Part shown: positions 54,328-64,000 of the stretch, one piece after another
How positions within the stretch are numbered: position 1 is the stretch's first letter
Layout: each line of letters starts with the position of its first letter
Assembly: GCF_024166365.1 (NCBI RefSeq)
Contig: NC_064836.1
Span: 4,588,001-4,652,000, forward strand
Length of the DNA: 64,000 bases
Source: Elephas maximus indicus
Taxonomy: Eukaryota; Chordata; Mammalia; Proboscidea; Elephantidae
Direction of reading: 5' to 3'
The notes under the pieces: generated by a model
Databases searched by the model: none
What the model saw: only the letters and a program-made list of their open reading frames with translations
What the model was told of the DNA's origin: nothing
Translations under genes and position numbers: made by a program

Positions 54328-55572
54328 CTATAAAAGTAGTCACAGGAAAGCAAGTTCAAATTACTTTAGTCTATTTAATATGTATTCTCTCTCTCCTTTA
54401 ACAAAAGCAAAAAGAAAATATAAAATAAGAGGGTTACAACATAAAGTGAAGAAAAAAAGGATAATTTATACTTAAGTTCAAACAATCAGAATTTTACACA
54501 CACACATGAAAAAAAGGTTTGCAACTACCTTGGCAATATTCCAACAGTGGGTAAGAAATTATACGACTAAATATGAAGTTTAAGATTCTAGTACGACAAA
54601 GAATTTTGAAGAGGACAAAAGAGTACAATTACATAGCTCTTGATAAAGGGGTGCTGAGGGGTGATAGCAGATAACAATGAAGTATAAAATCTGTGTCCAT
54701 ATTGTAACTGGCTCTGTGCACAGACAGGAGGTGGTCAGGAAGTGAACTCTGGCAATTATTAGCAGCATCAGGGAAATGAGAAAGGGATGCTCATTTCAAA
54801 GGAAATATCATCAAATCTCTAAATGGAAAAATTCTACAAAGAGAAATTGGAGGAAAAAAATGTGAGGACTGGAGATTAAACCTTAGGAGTCAACACAGTA
54901 GAAATAGTTAAAATTTGAGGATGGCCAGACTCATCTCTTCTTGATAATGTGGAAAAGGCAGAAAGATTAACTTATCTTGTTGTCATGTTTCTTAGAATAT
55001 TTCTCAGTAAAAGAAATTCAGCAACTTGGAACATGAAAATGAGACACTGGTCCTTAATAGCTGATAGCAGCAATTGTTATCTGTATATGTCAAGCCCTGA
55101 TTCTACCTATGGAATTGATTTGGGAAATTATCTAACACTAGTAAACTTAAAGTTTAAAACCATCACTGATGTGATAATTCATCAATTCTAAGAACTAAAG
55201 AAAAATTTTTATGCTGTGAAATAAAAAGTAGGTAATCTGGTAACAGCTTCTAAAAATGTATATAAAACAAATGAACTAGAAATAGGGAAATACGATCAGC
55301 AGAGACAAGCGGGTAATTAGGGTCATTAGTAAGTATAAAGAGAATGGGGAATATAAAGCTGAAAGAAAAAAAAAATGAATAAGAAAAACGTTTGCCAGTA
55401 GGTAAGTCAACAACAAAATAGATCAAAGCACTAGTAAGGAAATAAGACTTCCTGGATTCTTATTCTCTTTCTCGGCTTCCATCCTTACCTTCATTCCTAT
55501 GAACCTGAGAACCTCAATTAATTATGAATAGAGTAAATGTATATACATATACATTTGATATACACACACACA
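54328..55572 (-). other. ASPM: ASPM intron 19, exon 20-proximal part
   Basis: 1.2 kb of AT-rich sequence. A chance ORF (54949-55191) and short CA repeats near 55562-55578 are the only marks. Confidence 0.45.
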
Positions 55573-55768
55573 TACACACAGTGAAACCTGTGAGAGCTGG
55601 AACTCGACAGGACTGCCTTGATTTTCTGGGTCTCTCAAGTTTTCCGCCTTTGACAGGGTAGTCTTACCACTTTTCTACCACTCATTTTAGCGGAAAATAT
55701 TTGCGTTTTCCTTCTTTGACAGGTTTCTACCTTACAGTTTCCAGCTTTCACAGGTTTTACTCTGTGTA
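55573..55768. mobile_element. MITE-like element with 30-bp inverted ends and TA flanks
   Basis: The left end (55573-55602) and right end (55739-55768) are inverted copies matching at 27 of 30 positions: outer TACACA, then AGTGAAACCTGTG against AGTAAAACCTGTG, then GAGCTGGAA/AAGCTGGAA. It is only 196 bp with no coding space. The outer TA would fit a Tc1/mariner-type target, but the ends run into CA and TG microsatellites, so the exact edge is unsure. Family not recognised. Confidence 0.6.
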
Positions 55769-55974
55769 TGTGTATATATATAAGATATATATACACATAC
55801 ACACATATATATATATATTTTCAAACTGGATAGCATCAAGGATAAGCACTACCTCAAAAAACCAGACAGACATATGATACATATTTATATTATATATTAC
55901 ATAATACATAAAGATTTTCTTTTTCATTAATTGAAAACACAGCAACACAACCAACCACATAAATTAAGCATAGC

Positions 55975-56505
55975 TGTCATGGATTGAATTGTGTCCCCCC
56001 CAGAGATGTGTATCAGTTTGGCTGGGCTATGAGTCCCAGTATTGTGTGGTCATCCTCCATTTTGTGATTGTAATTTTACATTAAAGAGGATTAGGGTTTT
56101 TTTTTTTTTAGGGTGGGATTGTAACACCCTCACTAAGGTCACAGCCCTCACCCAATATACAGGGAGTTTCCCTGGGGTGTGGCCTGAACGAGCTTTTATT
56201 TTACAAGAGATAAAAGGAAAGAGAAGCAAGCAGAGAGCTGGGGACCTCTTACTACCAAGAAAGAAGCACTGGGAGCAGAGCGTGTCCTTTGGACCTGGGA
56301 TCCCTGTGCCTGAGAAGCTCCTCAACCAGTGAAAGATTGAGGACAAGGACCTTCCTCCAGAGCCTACAGAGAGAAATCCTTCCCCTAGAGCCGACGCCCT
56401 GAATTTGGACTTTTAGCCTACTCTACTGTGAGGAAATAAATTTCTCTTTGTTAAAGCCATCCACTTGTGGTATTTCTGTTACAGTAACACTAGATGACTA
56501 AGACA
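55975..56505 (+). mobile_element. Solo MaLR-type LTR with 5-bp target duplication
   Basis: From TGTCATGGATTGAATTGTGT to ACTAGATGACTAAGACA, 531 bp, flanked by ATAGC at 55970-55974 and 56506-56510. Same family as 30439-30951. Both strands show chance ORFs across it (56042-56346). Confidence 0.88.
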
Positions 56506-56605
56506 ATAGCCAATATATTTTAAATTTCTCTTTGTTAAAGCCATCCACTTGTGGTATTTCTGTTACAGTAACACTAGATGACTAAGACAATAGCCAATAT
56601 ATATA
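56438..56605 (+). repeat. 84-bp tandem duplication across the LTR edge
   Basis: Two adjacent copies (56438-56521 and 56522-56605) agree along about 80 of 84 bp without a change apart from the last few bases. Each contains the LTR 3' end, the ATAGC target copy and a little flank. Confidence 0.93.
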
Positions 56606-56701
56606 TTTTTTAAATCAACAAGCAGTATTATTTTATATAAGGACTTGGCTACCACACATACACACACTCTCTCTCACACACACATAGCTATGATACATCA
56701 C

Positions 56702-56850
56702 CGTGTTCTCTCCAGTTCGGTATGGAAGCAACCTTGAATGATTTTAACAGCTTTTAATACAGCTAGATATTCTTTACGTGCTCTGCAACCCCTATACCAG
56801 GCTTGAATCTTGCAGGCAGCTTTCATGGCTTTATATTTTCTCCACACAGC
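56702..56850 (-). CDS. ASPM: ASPM exon 19, IQ motifs
   Basis: The exon is 149 nt, phase 0 to phase 2, with acceptor CAATAG and donor GTGATG. It encodes Ala-Val-Trp-Arg-Lys-Tyr through Leu-Glu-Arg-Thr-(Arg) and contains two IQ-like units (Cys-Lys-Ile-Gln-Ala-Trp-Tyr and Ile-Ile-Gln-Gly-Cys-Phe). It continues the IQ array directly from exon 18. Confidence 0.94.
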
Positions 56851-57439
56851 CTATTGAACACATAAGTAAAGCAAATGTGCAATGAGTGCTCTATTTTTCT
56901 GTAAATGGTAAGAATCTGTATTAAATACAGTTAATAAGGTTAATACAAGGTTAGCATAGACAAAAATCAATTGCAAAAATACTATCATGTCATGCCTGTT
57001 CTATTAGGCTTATTCATCTCGACCCACAGGCAGCCCTCTGAGTTACATAATAATTGAGAACACTGGTGCTTACTACAGTGCATGCCTACTATGTGTTTTA
57101 TCGCACATATCTTGTAGCTGGCTACCGGCTTGGCCTAACATAACTCTAACCAATACCTAAAAAATTCTAAAACATGCACAGTATCTGGAAAAGCAGATAT
57201 GTGCCATGTCTCCACCACCCCAATCCATTTGGAAGAACAGCAGGAAAATGAATACACTGGCCTACTCCACTTTCTGGGGAGGAAGAGGAAAAGGAAGCTC
57301 TCCCTCCTTCCGCCTCACGCAACCTAAGTACACCCTGAGTCCACCCTGCAGCAGAATGCTGAGGGCTCCTATCTATAAAAGACTGTCAGACTTTCAATTC
57401 TGGCAACCCTGTGGCTGGCTAAAAGTTTAAGTGACAGCT

Positions 57440-57730
57440 ACCACTTCCTGATCACTAACCATTTTTAGTTCTTACAGCAACATGAGGAAACCAAGGCCCA
57501 GAGCGTCTAAGCAACTTGTCGACACCACATAAGAAGTGTGAGAGCTATTTCATTTAATCTTTACAATTACCTTTTGAGATTATTATTAGGATCTCTATTT
57601 TACAGAAAAAGGAAATTGAGGTTGAGAAAGAAGAGAGAGACTTGTTACCAGAGTCAGAACAGGGATAGTAAGATTTGAACCCAAGTCTGTTTGACTCCAA
57701 AACTCCTGCAACACATACTGCAATCACACC
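57440..57730 (-). repeat. MIR element
   Basis: CCTTTTGAGATTATTATTAG, TTTTACAGAAAAAGGAAATT, AGATTTGAACCCAAGTCTG; reversed MIR order, in ASPM intron 18. Confidence 0.65.
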
Positions 57731-57901
57731 TTATATGAGGATTAATTACTTAATTTAGTTAATAAGGCAAGAATTATATATGGTCAAAATTACTCTTGGA
57801 ATTCCCTTAACTCACTTAGAGTATCCTATATGTAGTTTTTATGGAAACAACCCTGAATACCAACATGTATGTATAAATGTATTCAGTAATACACAATATG
57901 T

Positions 57902-58078
57902 ATCAGTGGTTTCCAAAGCCTGTTGCCCTGCAGAATCATCTGGGAGCTTTTAAAAATCCTGATGCCCAGGTTGCTCCCCAGACCAATTAGATCAGAATGT
58001 CTTGGGGTTGAAGCCAGGCCTTGGTATTTCTTCCAGGTGACTGCAACATGCAGCAAAGTTTGAGACCACTGGTATATG
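57902..58078. mobile_element. MER5A-like hAT DNA transposon
   Basis: CAGTGGTTTCCAAAGCCTG at one end and AAAGTTTGAGACCACTGG at the other are inverted ends. Inside, CAGAATCATCTGGGAGCTTT and ATCCTGATGCCCAGG fit MER5A. Confidence 0.85.
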
Positions 58079-58659
58079 CTAAAAACTACGTGTGCAAAAT
58101 ATAATTTTATAATTTAATTACATAAGTGAAAAAGCCTTTGAAGTTTCATAAGATTGTTATTTTGGCTTTTCTGTCATTTAGAGTTTAATATAACCCTAAC
58201 CAATACATCCCATTAACACTTTTCAATTCTTAACCTCTCAGCAGCGTTTGGAAGTCGAACACACTTTTCTCCTAGAAAATATACTCTTGACCCTTGGTTT
58301 CTTGATACCACAATTCTTTAGTTTTCTTCTTTCCCTCTTAATAGCATTTGTTGGTTTCTCTTTGGCAGGACCTTAAATTCTGATGTTTAGATGTTCCAAG
58401 CTATTTTATTCCTTCTAAACATTCTTCCTAGGTGATCCTACCACCCCCATGATGTTAATTACCATGTGTATGCCCATAACATCCAAGTCAAATTCTGAAA
58501 TCCCTACTACCTTCCTAAAACTCCAAACAAGCCAACTGCCTACTGGACATCTCAACTTAGATATCTGCTAGGTATTTCAGACTTCATGTACCTCAGACTC
58601 AACTCATCGTCACTTCCCAAACCTATTCCTGCCTTTGTTCATATTTCAGTGAAGGGTAC

Positions 58660-59375
58660 CACATGCCTAGTTACTTAAGCCACAAACATGGTACAATTCC
58701 TGGTTTATGCTGTATACCCTGCTAATTCTATCCTTCAAATCAAATTCTCACAACCCCATATAATTACACTGAACTTTTATCTTTTACCTGACCTACTGCT
58801 AATAGTCTCCTAACTAGTCTCTATGCTTTCTAGTTTTTGCTCCCCTGCTAGTTCATCTTCTACTTTCCTGCCAGAGTCATTTTTCAAAAATAAAAATATG
58901 ATTCTGGTCTTTTCCTGTTTAAATTCCTCTAGAGCTTCTCTTAGTCTGGAGGATAAAGACTAAATTCTTTTCCATGCCTCACAAGATCATCCATAGTCTT
59001 ATTCCCTCTATCGCCAACCTAGTCTCATATCACTTTTTATTGCCGTACACATGGTATTATTTTTGGACTTTCTCCCATTATCTCCTGGGCATGGAATCTT
59101 TCTTTCCACACATTTTGCTTTTCATTTCAAACATCTGAATTCATCTTTCAGCTTAACATCTCATCTTAAATCCACTTGCTCTAGGAAGCTTTCTGTGATC
59201 CCTGGAATTAGCTGAGGTTCCCCTTCCCTATGTTTCCAGTAACACAATTATAATTTTCTTCCTTATTCAATTAAGTTCTTTGAGGACAGCACCTAAATAC
59301 AGCTTATGCACTGTCTGCTCCATTTGCCCAGTATAGATTTTGCACATTGCAAGCACTAGGCATTTGTTGAATAAA
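58660..59375 (+). repeat. L2-type LINE 3' region
   Basis: CTAGGAAGCTTTCTGTGATC, GTTCTTTGAGGACAGCACC and AGCACTAGGCATTTGTTGAA are the L2 3' end in order. Confidence 0.75.
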
Positions 59376-60093
59376 AATATTATTTTGAAGCTTAACAGCA
59401 ACCCAGCAACTATCAACATATCACACGTAGGTTCAAAGCCCACACTACCGCAGTAGAAAAGAAATAGCTTCAGTAGATTCGATGCCTGGCTTTACCTCTC
59501 TCTGCAGCATCGGCAAGTTACTTAGTAAACTCTCTTAGTTTCCTCACATTTTAAAACAGAGATAAAATGTCACATTCCCCATAGATTTGAAGAACAGATC
59601 AAACACAATAATATGAAAGCGCTTTGGAAGCCAAAAGTGCTAACTAAACACTTTGAATAAAGTATGTCTGTATCTATCCTAAGTAGCTCTGGTTAACAGA
59701 GTGATAAAGAAGTAGAGTTATCCGATTTGGCTTAAATTATGCAAAATAGTACTTGACCTTCGCTTAAAATTTACTCTTAAAAAAATAAATTTGTGAGCAC
59801 TCTCGTCAAGCAGACTATATTCTCCAAATTCTTTCAAGTGCTAAAATTAACACCTACTGAAATGTGCCAAGCCTTGGGTGACCCTGGGCAGAACAATCCT
59901 AGTTCTGTGGGGTCTTGACTTGATTATTATTGGTGCCCCTTTCCTCACTCTCAAAATTTTCCCACTTTGGAAGATAAATAAAACGGCCACCCAACTAAGT
60001 AGTATTCTTAATGACCTGCTTAAGCTGGTTTTATAAGTCCTAACAAATATTGGGAAAAAGAAAGTTTTATGTTAAAATTGAAAATATAAATAC
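59376..60093 (-). other. ASPM: ASPM intron 18, exon 18-proximal part
   Basis: About 700 bp with no recognised repeat or gene. Confidence 0.5.
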
Positions 60094-63000
60094 CTGGATT
60101 TTTATGGTGCTCTCTTTAATTTTCTGAAACTTCTGTTTCTGTATGAATCCTTTCATTGTAGCTTGAATAATGATAACACTGCTCCTGATTTGTAAGTAAG
60201 CTTGTCTTTGATATTTTGCACACAGAAATGCCCTGTAATGATTTTGTAAAACCACTGCTGCTTTTCTATACAACAAAAACTGTTTTCTGGCTTTCCATGT
60301 CCTAAAATACTGCCGTAACATAACTGCTCTTTTCTGCTGAATAAGTCTTCTCCGATACACAGCCATGTGAAGGAAGGACTGAATTCGTAGGACAGCACAC
60401 TTCTGTGTTTCCAGTTTTCTCGTGTCCATTTTATGAAAAGCTTTTTGAATTGTTACTTCAGCTTTTCTTTGAGAATGATACTCTGCCTTCTGTGAACGTG
60501 CAAGTAGAGAAGCTTTATACCATGTTTGAGTCCTAACTGCTGCACTTTGAACAGCTTGATACTGAGTTTTAGCTCTGTAACTGCAGAACGCAGATTGGAT
60601 AACAATGGATGCCATCTTTTTCTCAGACATGTTTTTCAACTTCTGTGTAGCTTCGATGCCTCTAACAGCAGCCTGAATAGTTGGTGTAGATTTCTGTGCC
60701 ACTAAAAATCTATCTCTTTCCACTTTGACTCTGACATATGACCTGTAATAATTCTGTATAACAATGACTGCAGTTTTCTTTGCTTGAAAAACAACCCTGG
60801 CCCTGTGCATTCGGTAAAATGACTGAATTCGTGTGGCAGCCAGGTGCATTCGCTGGATATTGTTTTGTACCTTAAAGCCTCCGTAAGAAGACTGTATACG
60901 GGTAACTGCTTGGGTGCCCATTTGTGTTGCAGTCAGTGCTCTGTATCTTCTTTGAACAAAAACCACTGCTGCTCTAAGCTGAAGATAATGCCTCCTTACT
61001 TGGAAGGCCTTAAAGTGCTTCTGAACAACAGTGGCAGCCTGATGCTCTTTCTGAATTTGCTTCGCAAAGTTCATGTGCTGGAAACCTTCCTGAATACAAG
61101 CTGTTGTTTTCTTCAGCGCAGAATGTTGAAGAACTTTCTGTTTGTTTTTATTTGCTCTATATTTTCTTTGTATTACTTTTGTAGCCCACAGAATCTTTTG
61201 GTAGAAATAATACTGCCTATACATTTTATATGTGCTTTGTATTATGATAGCTGCTCTGTGCTTTTTCTGTAAAAGCTGTTTTGCTTTCATTCCCTTATAT
61301 GCAGCCTGAATGACCAGAGCAGAATGCTGTTGTCTGATATAGTTTTCTCTTTGCAATTTTGCAGCTCTGTATGCTCGGTAATGTTGCTGAATTAGAACTG
61401 AGGCACGTTTACAAGTCTGAAATCTCACATATGTCCTGTGCATTCTGAAAGTGGCCTGGATGAGAACTGCAGCTCTTTGCATCTTTTTCTTCACCATTAA
61501 CCTCCGATAAGCTGATTGGATAGTAATAGCTGCTAAAAGCATAGCTTTCAAGTGTCTCCTAGTTTTCATGCCTCTAAAAGCAGCCTGAATGACCACTGCA
61601 GAGCTCTTTTGCTTTAGGTAACGTTCTCTTTGTAGCTTCCCAACTCTGTTTGCTCGGTATCTCAGCTGAGTTAATGCTGAGGCACGTTTCAAAGTCTGGT
61701 ATCTCACATGTGCTCTGTGCATTCTGAAAGTGGCCTGGATGAGAACTGCAGCCCTGAGCATCTCTAGCATCTTCTTCTTTACAATCCATCTTCGGTACGA
61801 TGACTGGATTTTGATGACTGCCTTTTGTAATTGCAGGGATTGTTGTAAGCGATGCCTTGCACAAACATTTGCACGATATCTTCTCTGAACCCAAATAGCA
61901 GTTTTCCTGAGAGACAGGAATCTTCTTCTCATCATTACAGTTCTAAATCTCCTCTGAATGAGCATTGCTGCTAAATGCATGATTTTTAAATGTCTTCTAG
62001 CTTTCATTCCCCTAAAAACAGCCTGAATGCATATTACTGAATGTCTCAATTTGTTATACCTTTGAAATTGCATGTTTCTTTCTTTTACTGCCCAGTATCT
62101 TTGCTGTACTGTTATTACTTTCTTTAGCTTACTAAAAGACTTTTGCTGTCTGTACCTTCTATGGTGTGAATGAATGACTGTTGCTGCAACCTGCATCTCT
62201 CTCAGAGTCTGTCTGACTCTTAAACCTCTAAACCTTGCCTGAATAATATTAACGGCTTTCAAAATCGTCAAGTACTTTGCACGCTGTATTTTACCTTGAC
62301 AGTATGCTCTATATCTTACTTGAATTACAATAGCTGCTGTTCTCATTGAATGGTATCTTATTTTTAACCGATGCATTTTAAACACTGCTTTAATAAAAGT
62401 GGCTGCAGCGTGCATGCGTTCAACCTGTCTTCTTACTCTGGTGCCTCTGTAAATGGCTTGAATCTTCACTGCTGCATTCTTTAAATTAAGATATTCCCTA
62501 CGTTGTTGTTTTGTAGTCTTAATATCTCGATACCATCTCTGAATTCTAATAGCTGAAGCTGTCTGGGTTGCATATTTCTTTCTGATTTTATATGCTTTAT
62601 AGTTAGACTGTATAGTAACTGCGGCTTTGTTGTTCTCTTTTACTTTTTTTCTCACTCTTAAACCTCGGTAAGCTGATTGCAAAATTACTACAGCTGCCTT
62701 TGTTTTCAAATACAAATGATGCTGTTTCTGTCCAATACTGTAAGCCCTATAATATATTTGAATCAGAAGAGCAGCTTTTCTCGTAACTCTCCACTTCTTT
62801 TTTTGCACGTACATTCTATAGTATGACTGTATGATAACAGCACATTTGCGTTGCCTTTGAAACTGTCTTCTCAGTTTTCTGGCCTTCTGGGTAGCTTGAA
62901 GCATGAGTACTGCATGACGGAGTTCGATGTACTCCGTACGTCGCTTCTTTCCTATAATCCTTGCTCTCAGATGTTGCTGGATGACTAATGCTGCTCTTTT

Positions 63001-64000
63001 TAACAATCTAAACTCTTTCTGGGCCTTGCCCATTCTAAAAGCAGACTGAATCTTCACTGCAGCATCATGTTCCCTCCTGATCTGGTTTCGAACTTTCCAG
63101 CCACGATAAACACACTGGAGAACTATCACAGCTGCTCGGGTCTTTAAAAAAAGCGTTCTTGTATCATAAACAGTCTCGCATGCCCTGTACCATCTCTGAA
63201 TCTTGAGAGTAGACTGAAGCACAGACTGATATTTCACCCTTTTACTACAGCCTCTAAAAGCAGTTTGAATTTTAAGAGCAGCTGCAGATTGTTGTTTGAT
63301 TAGCTGGCGTACTTTATAACCTCTGTAAGCTGCCTGCAAGCAGGTGGCTGCTCTTTTGGCTTGCAAGAAGTTCTTCCTCTGACTGACTCGTGCTTTGTTT
63401 GCACGATAGTAATTCTGAATGACAACAGTTGCTTTATAAATTTTCAGATAGTATTGCCGCATCTTTCTCATTCTGAAATAAGATTGTAGTGAAATAGCAG
63501 CTTTTCTTTGCAACCTCATCTGCTTTCGGGCAAGGTATCCTCTAACGAAAGCCTGTAGTTTGATACAAAATTTCTGCACCTGCATATATTCTTCTCTCTT
63601 TAGTGCAGCCACTTTTTTGGACTGGTACCATTGCTGGATACACAGTGCCGCTTCTCTTAAACGTAAATATTGTTTGCGTGCTCGTTTCATCTTGACAATT
63701 GACTGTAACTTTATTGTTGCATTTTTTAGGCTCATAAATTTTTTATGGGAAATATAAGCCCGATAATATGACTGAATCTTTATAACAGATGTTAGGATGT
63801 GAATAAACTTTTTCCTTGCTTGCATCCCTCTATATGCAGACTGTAAAACAATGACAGCAGAACGAGTTTTCTGATAAGATGCTAGAACTTTCCTGGCTGA
63901 AATGTAAGCTCGGAAATAAGCCTGAATTATAAGGGCAGCTTTCCTCATCTTCTTATATTTCTGTAGCTGTTGATGTTTTCTTATGTGTGCCTGCAATTTG
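60094..64000 (-). CDS. ASPM: ASPM exon 18 (partial), IQ-repeat array
   Basis: This is the downstream 3907 nt of the giant IQ exon, open from the window edge to the donor GTATTT after the codons Ile-Lys-Ile-Gln. It encodes about 1302 residues made almost wholly of IQ motifs (Ile/Val-Gln, three residues, Arg, and a second basic residue) spaced about 22 to 27 residues, each predicted to form a long helix that binds calmodulin or light chains. ASPM sits at spindle poles and the midbody. It works in spindle focusing and orientation and, when lost in humans, causes primary microcephaly. The first codons at the edge read Lys-Leu-Gln-Ala-His-Ile; the frame runs on beyond the window, so the TTG at 63996 is not a start. 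No stop or frameshift is present. Confidence 0.97.

Noticed and set aside
60844-61272. A 142-codon plus-strand ORF opposite ASPM
   Set aside because: It is the shadow of the long ASPM coding frame on the other strand.
63994-63996. Start of the 1309-codon frame as a true start codon
   Set aside because: The codon is TTG (Leu) and the frame stays open to the window edge; this is the middle of ASPM exon 18.
1-64000. CRISPR arrays, bacterial operons, phage or integron features
   Set aside because: Spliced genes, SINEs, LINEs and LTRs show this is mammalian nuclear DNA; no regularly spaced palindromic repeat array is present.

Overview
This window is nuclear DNA of a placental mammal, almost certainly an afrotherian and most likely an elephant or close relative. 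The species call rests on repeats: more than 20 copies of a tRNA-derived SINE of the AfroSINE type (about 160 bp, with a newer short form and an older longer form), several copies of an RTE-clade LINE of the kind found in elephants, and a MaLR-type LTR family with young-looking copies.

Two protein genes can be reconstructed, both on the minus strand and in the same order as human 1q31.3. (1) F13B, coagulation factor XIII B chain, is complete: 12 coding exons from 26851 down to 3297, 1977 coding bases, predicted 658 residues, made of a signal peptide, ten sushi (CCP/SCR) domains with one exon each, and a short tail in a separate last exon. All splice sites and phases join without a frameshift. 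An HNF1-like palindrome lies about 80 bp upstream of the start codon, and a poly(A) signal lies about 156 bp after the stop. (2) ASPM, the spindle-pole/microcephaly protein, is present as its 3' half: 11 exons corresponding to human exons 18 to 28. They run from the window edge (64000) to the stop at 39245 and encode about 1834 residues: a large calmodulin-binding IQ-repeat exon, smaller IQ exons, and the C-terminal helical (ARM/HEAT-like) part. No break is seen in its frame. The exons upstream of exon 18 lie beyond the window.

Layout: 1-3115 is repeat-rich sequence downstream of F13B (SINEs, L2, an LTR). 3116-26900 is F13B, whose largest intron holds a 5'-inverted RTE insertion. 26950-39100 is the intergenic gap, packed with L1, an LTR of unclear family, a MaLR provirus split by an inverted LTR, a decayed ERVL-like pol region bracketed by RTE fragments, and an L1 tail. 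39105-64000 is ASPM with repeat-filled introns.

No previously undescribed functional system was found. The points most worth checking are structural: the twin-primed RTE with a perfect 14-bp target duplication, a 196-bp palindromic-ended MITE-like element, an identical 84-bp tandem duplication across an LTR edge, a 93-codon higher-order repeat with a 9-nt loss in ASPM, and small sequence changes in F13B (loss of the RGD tripeptide, an extra N-glycosylation sequon). Exon numbers and comparisons with human proteins rest on remembered family knowledge, not on an alignment. Repeat family names are by recognition and their ends are approximate unless a target duplication is given.
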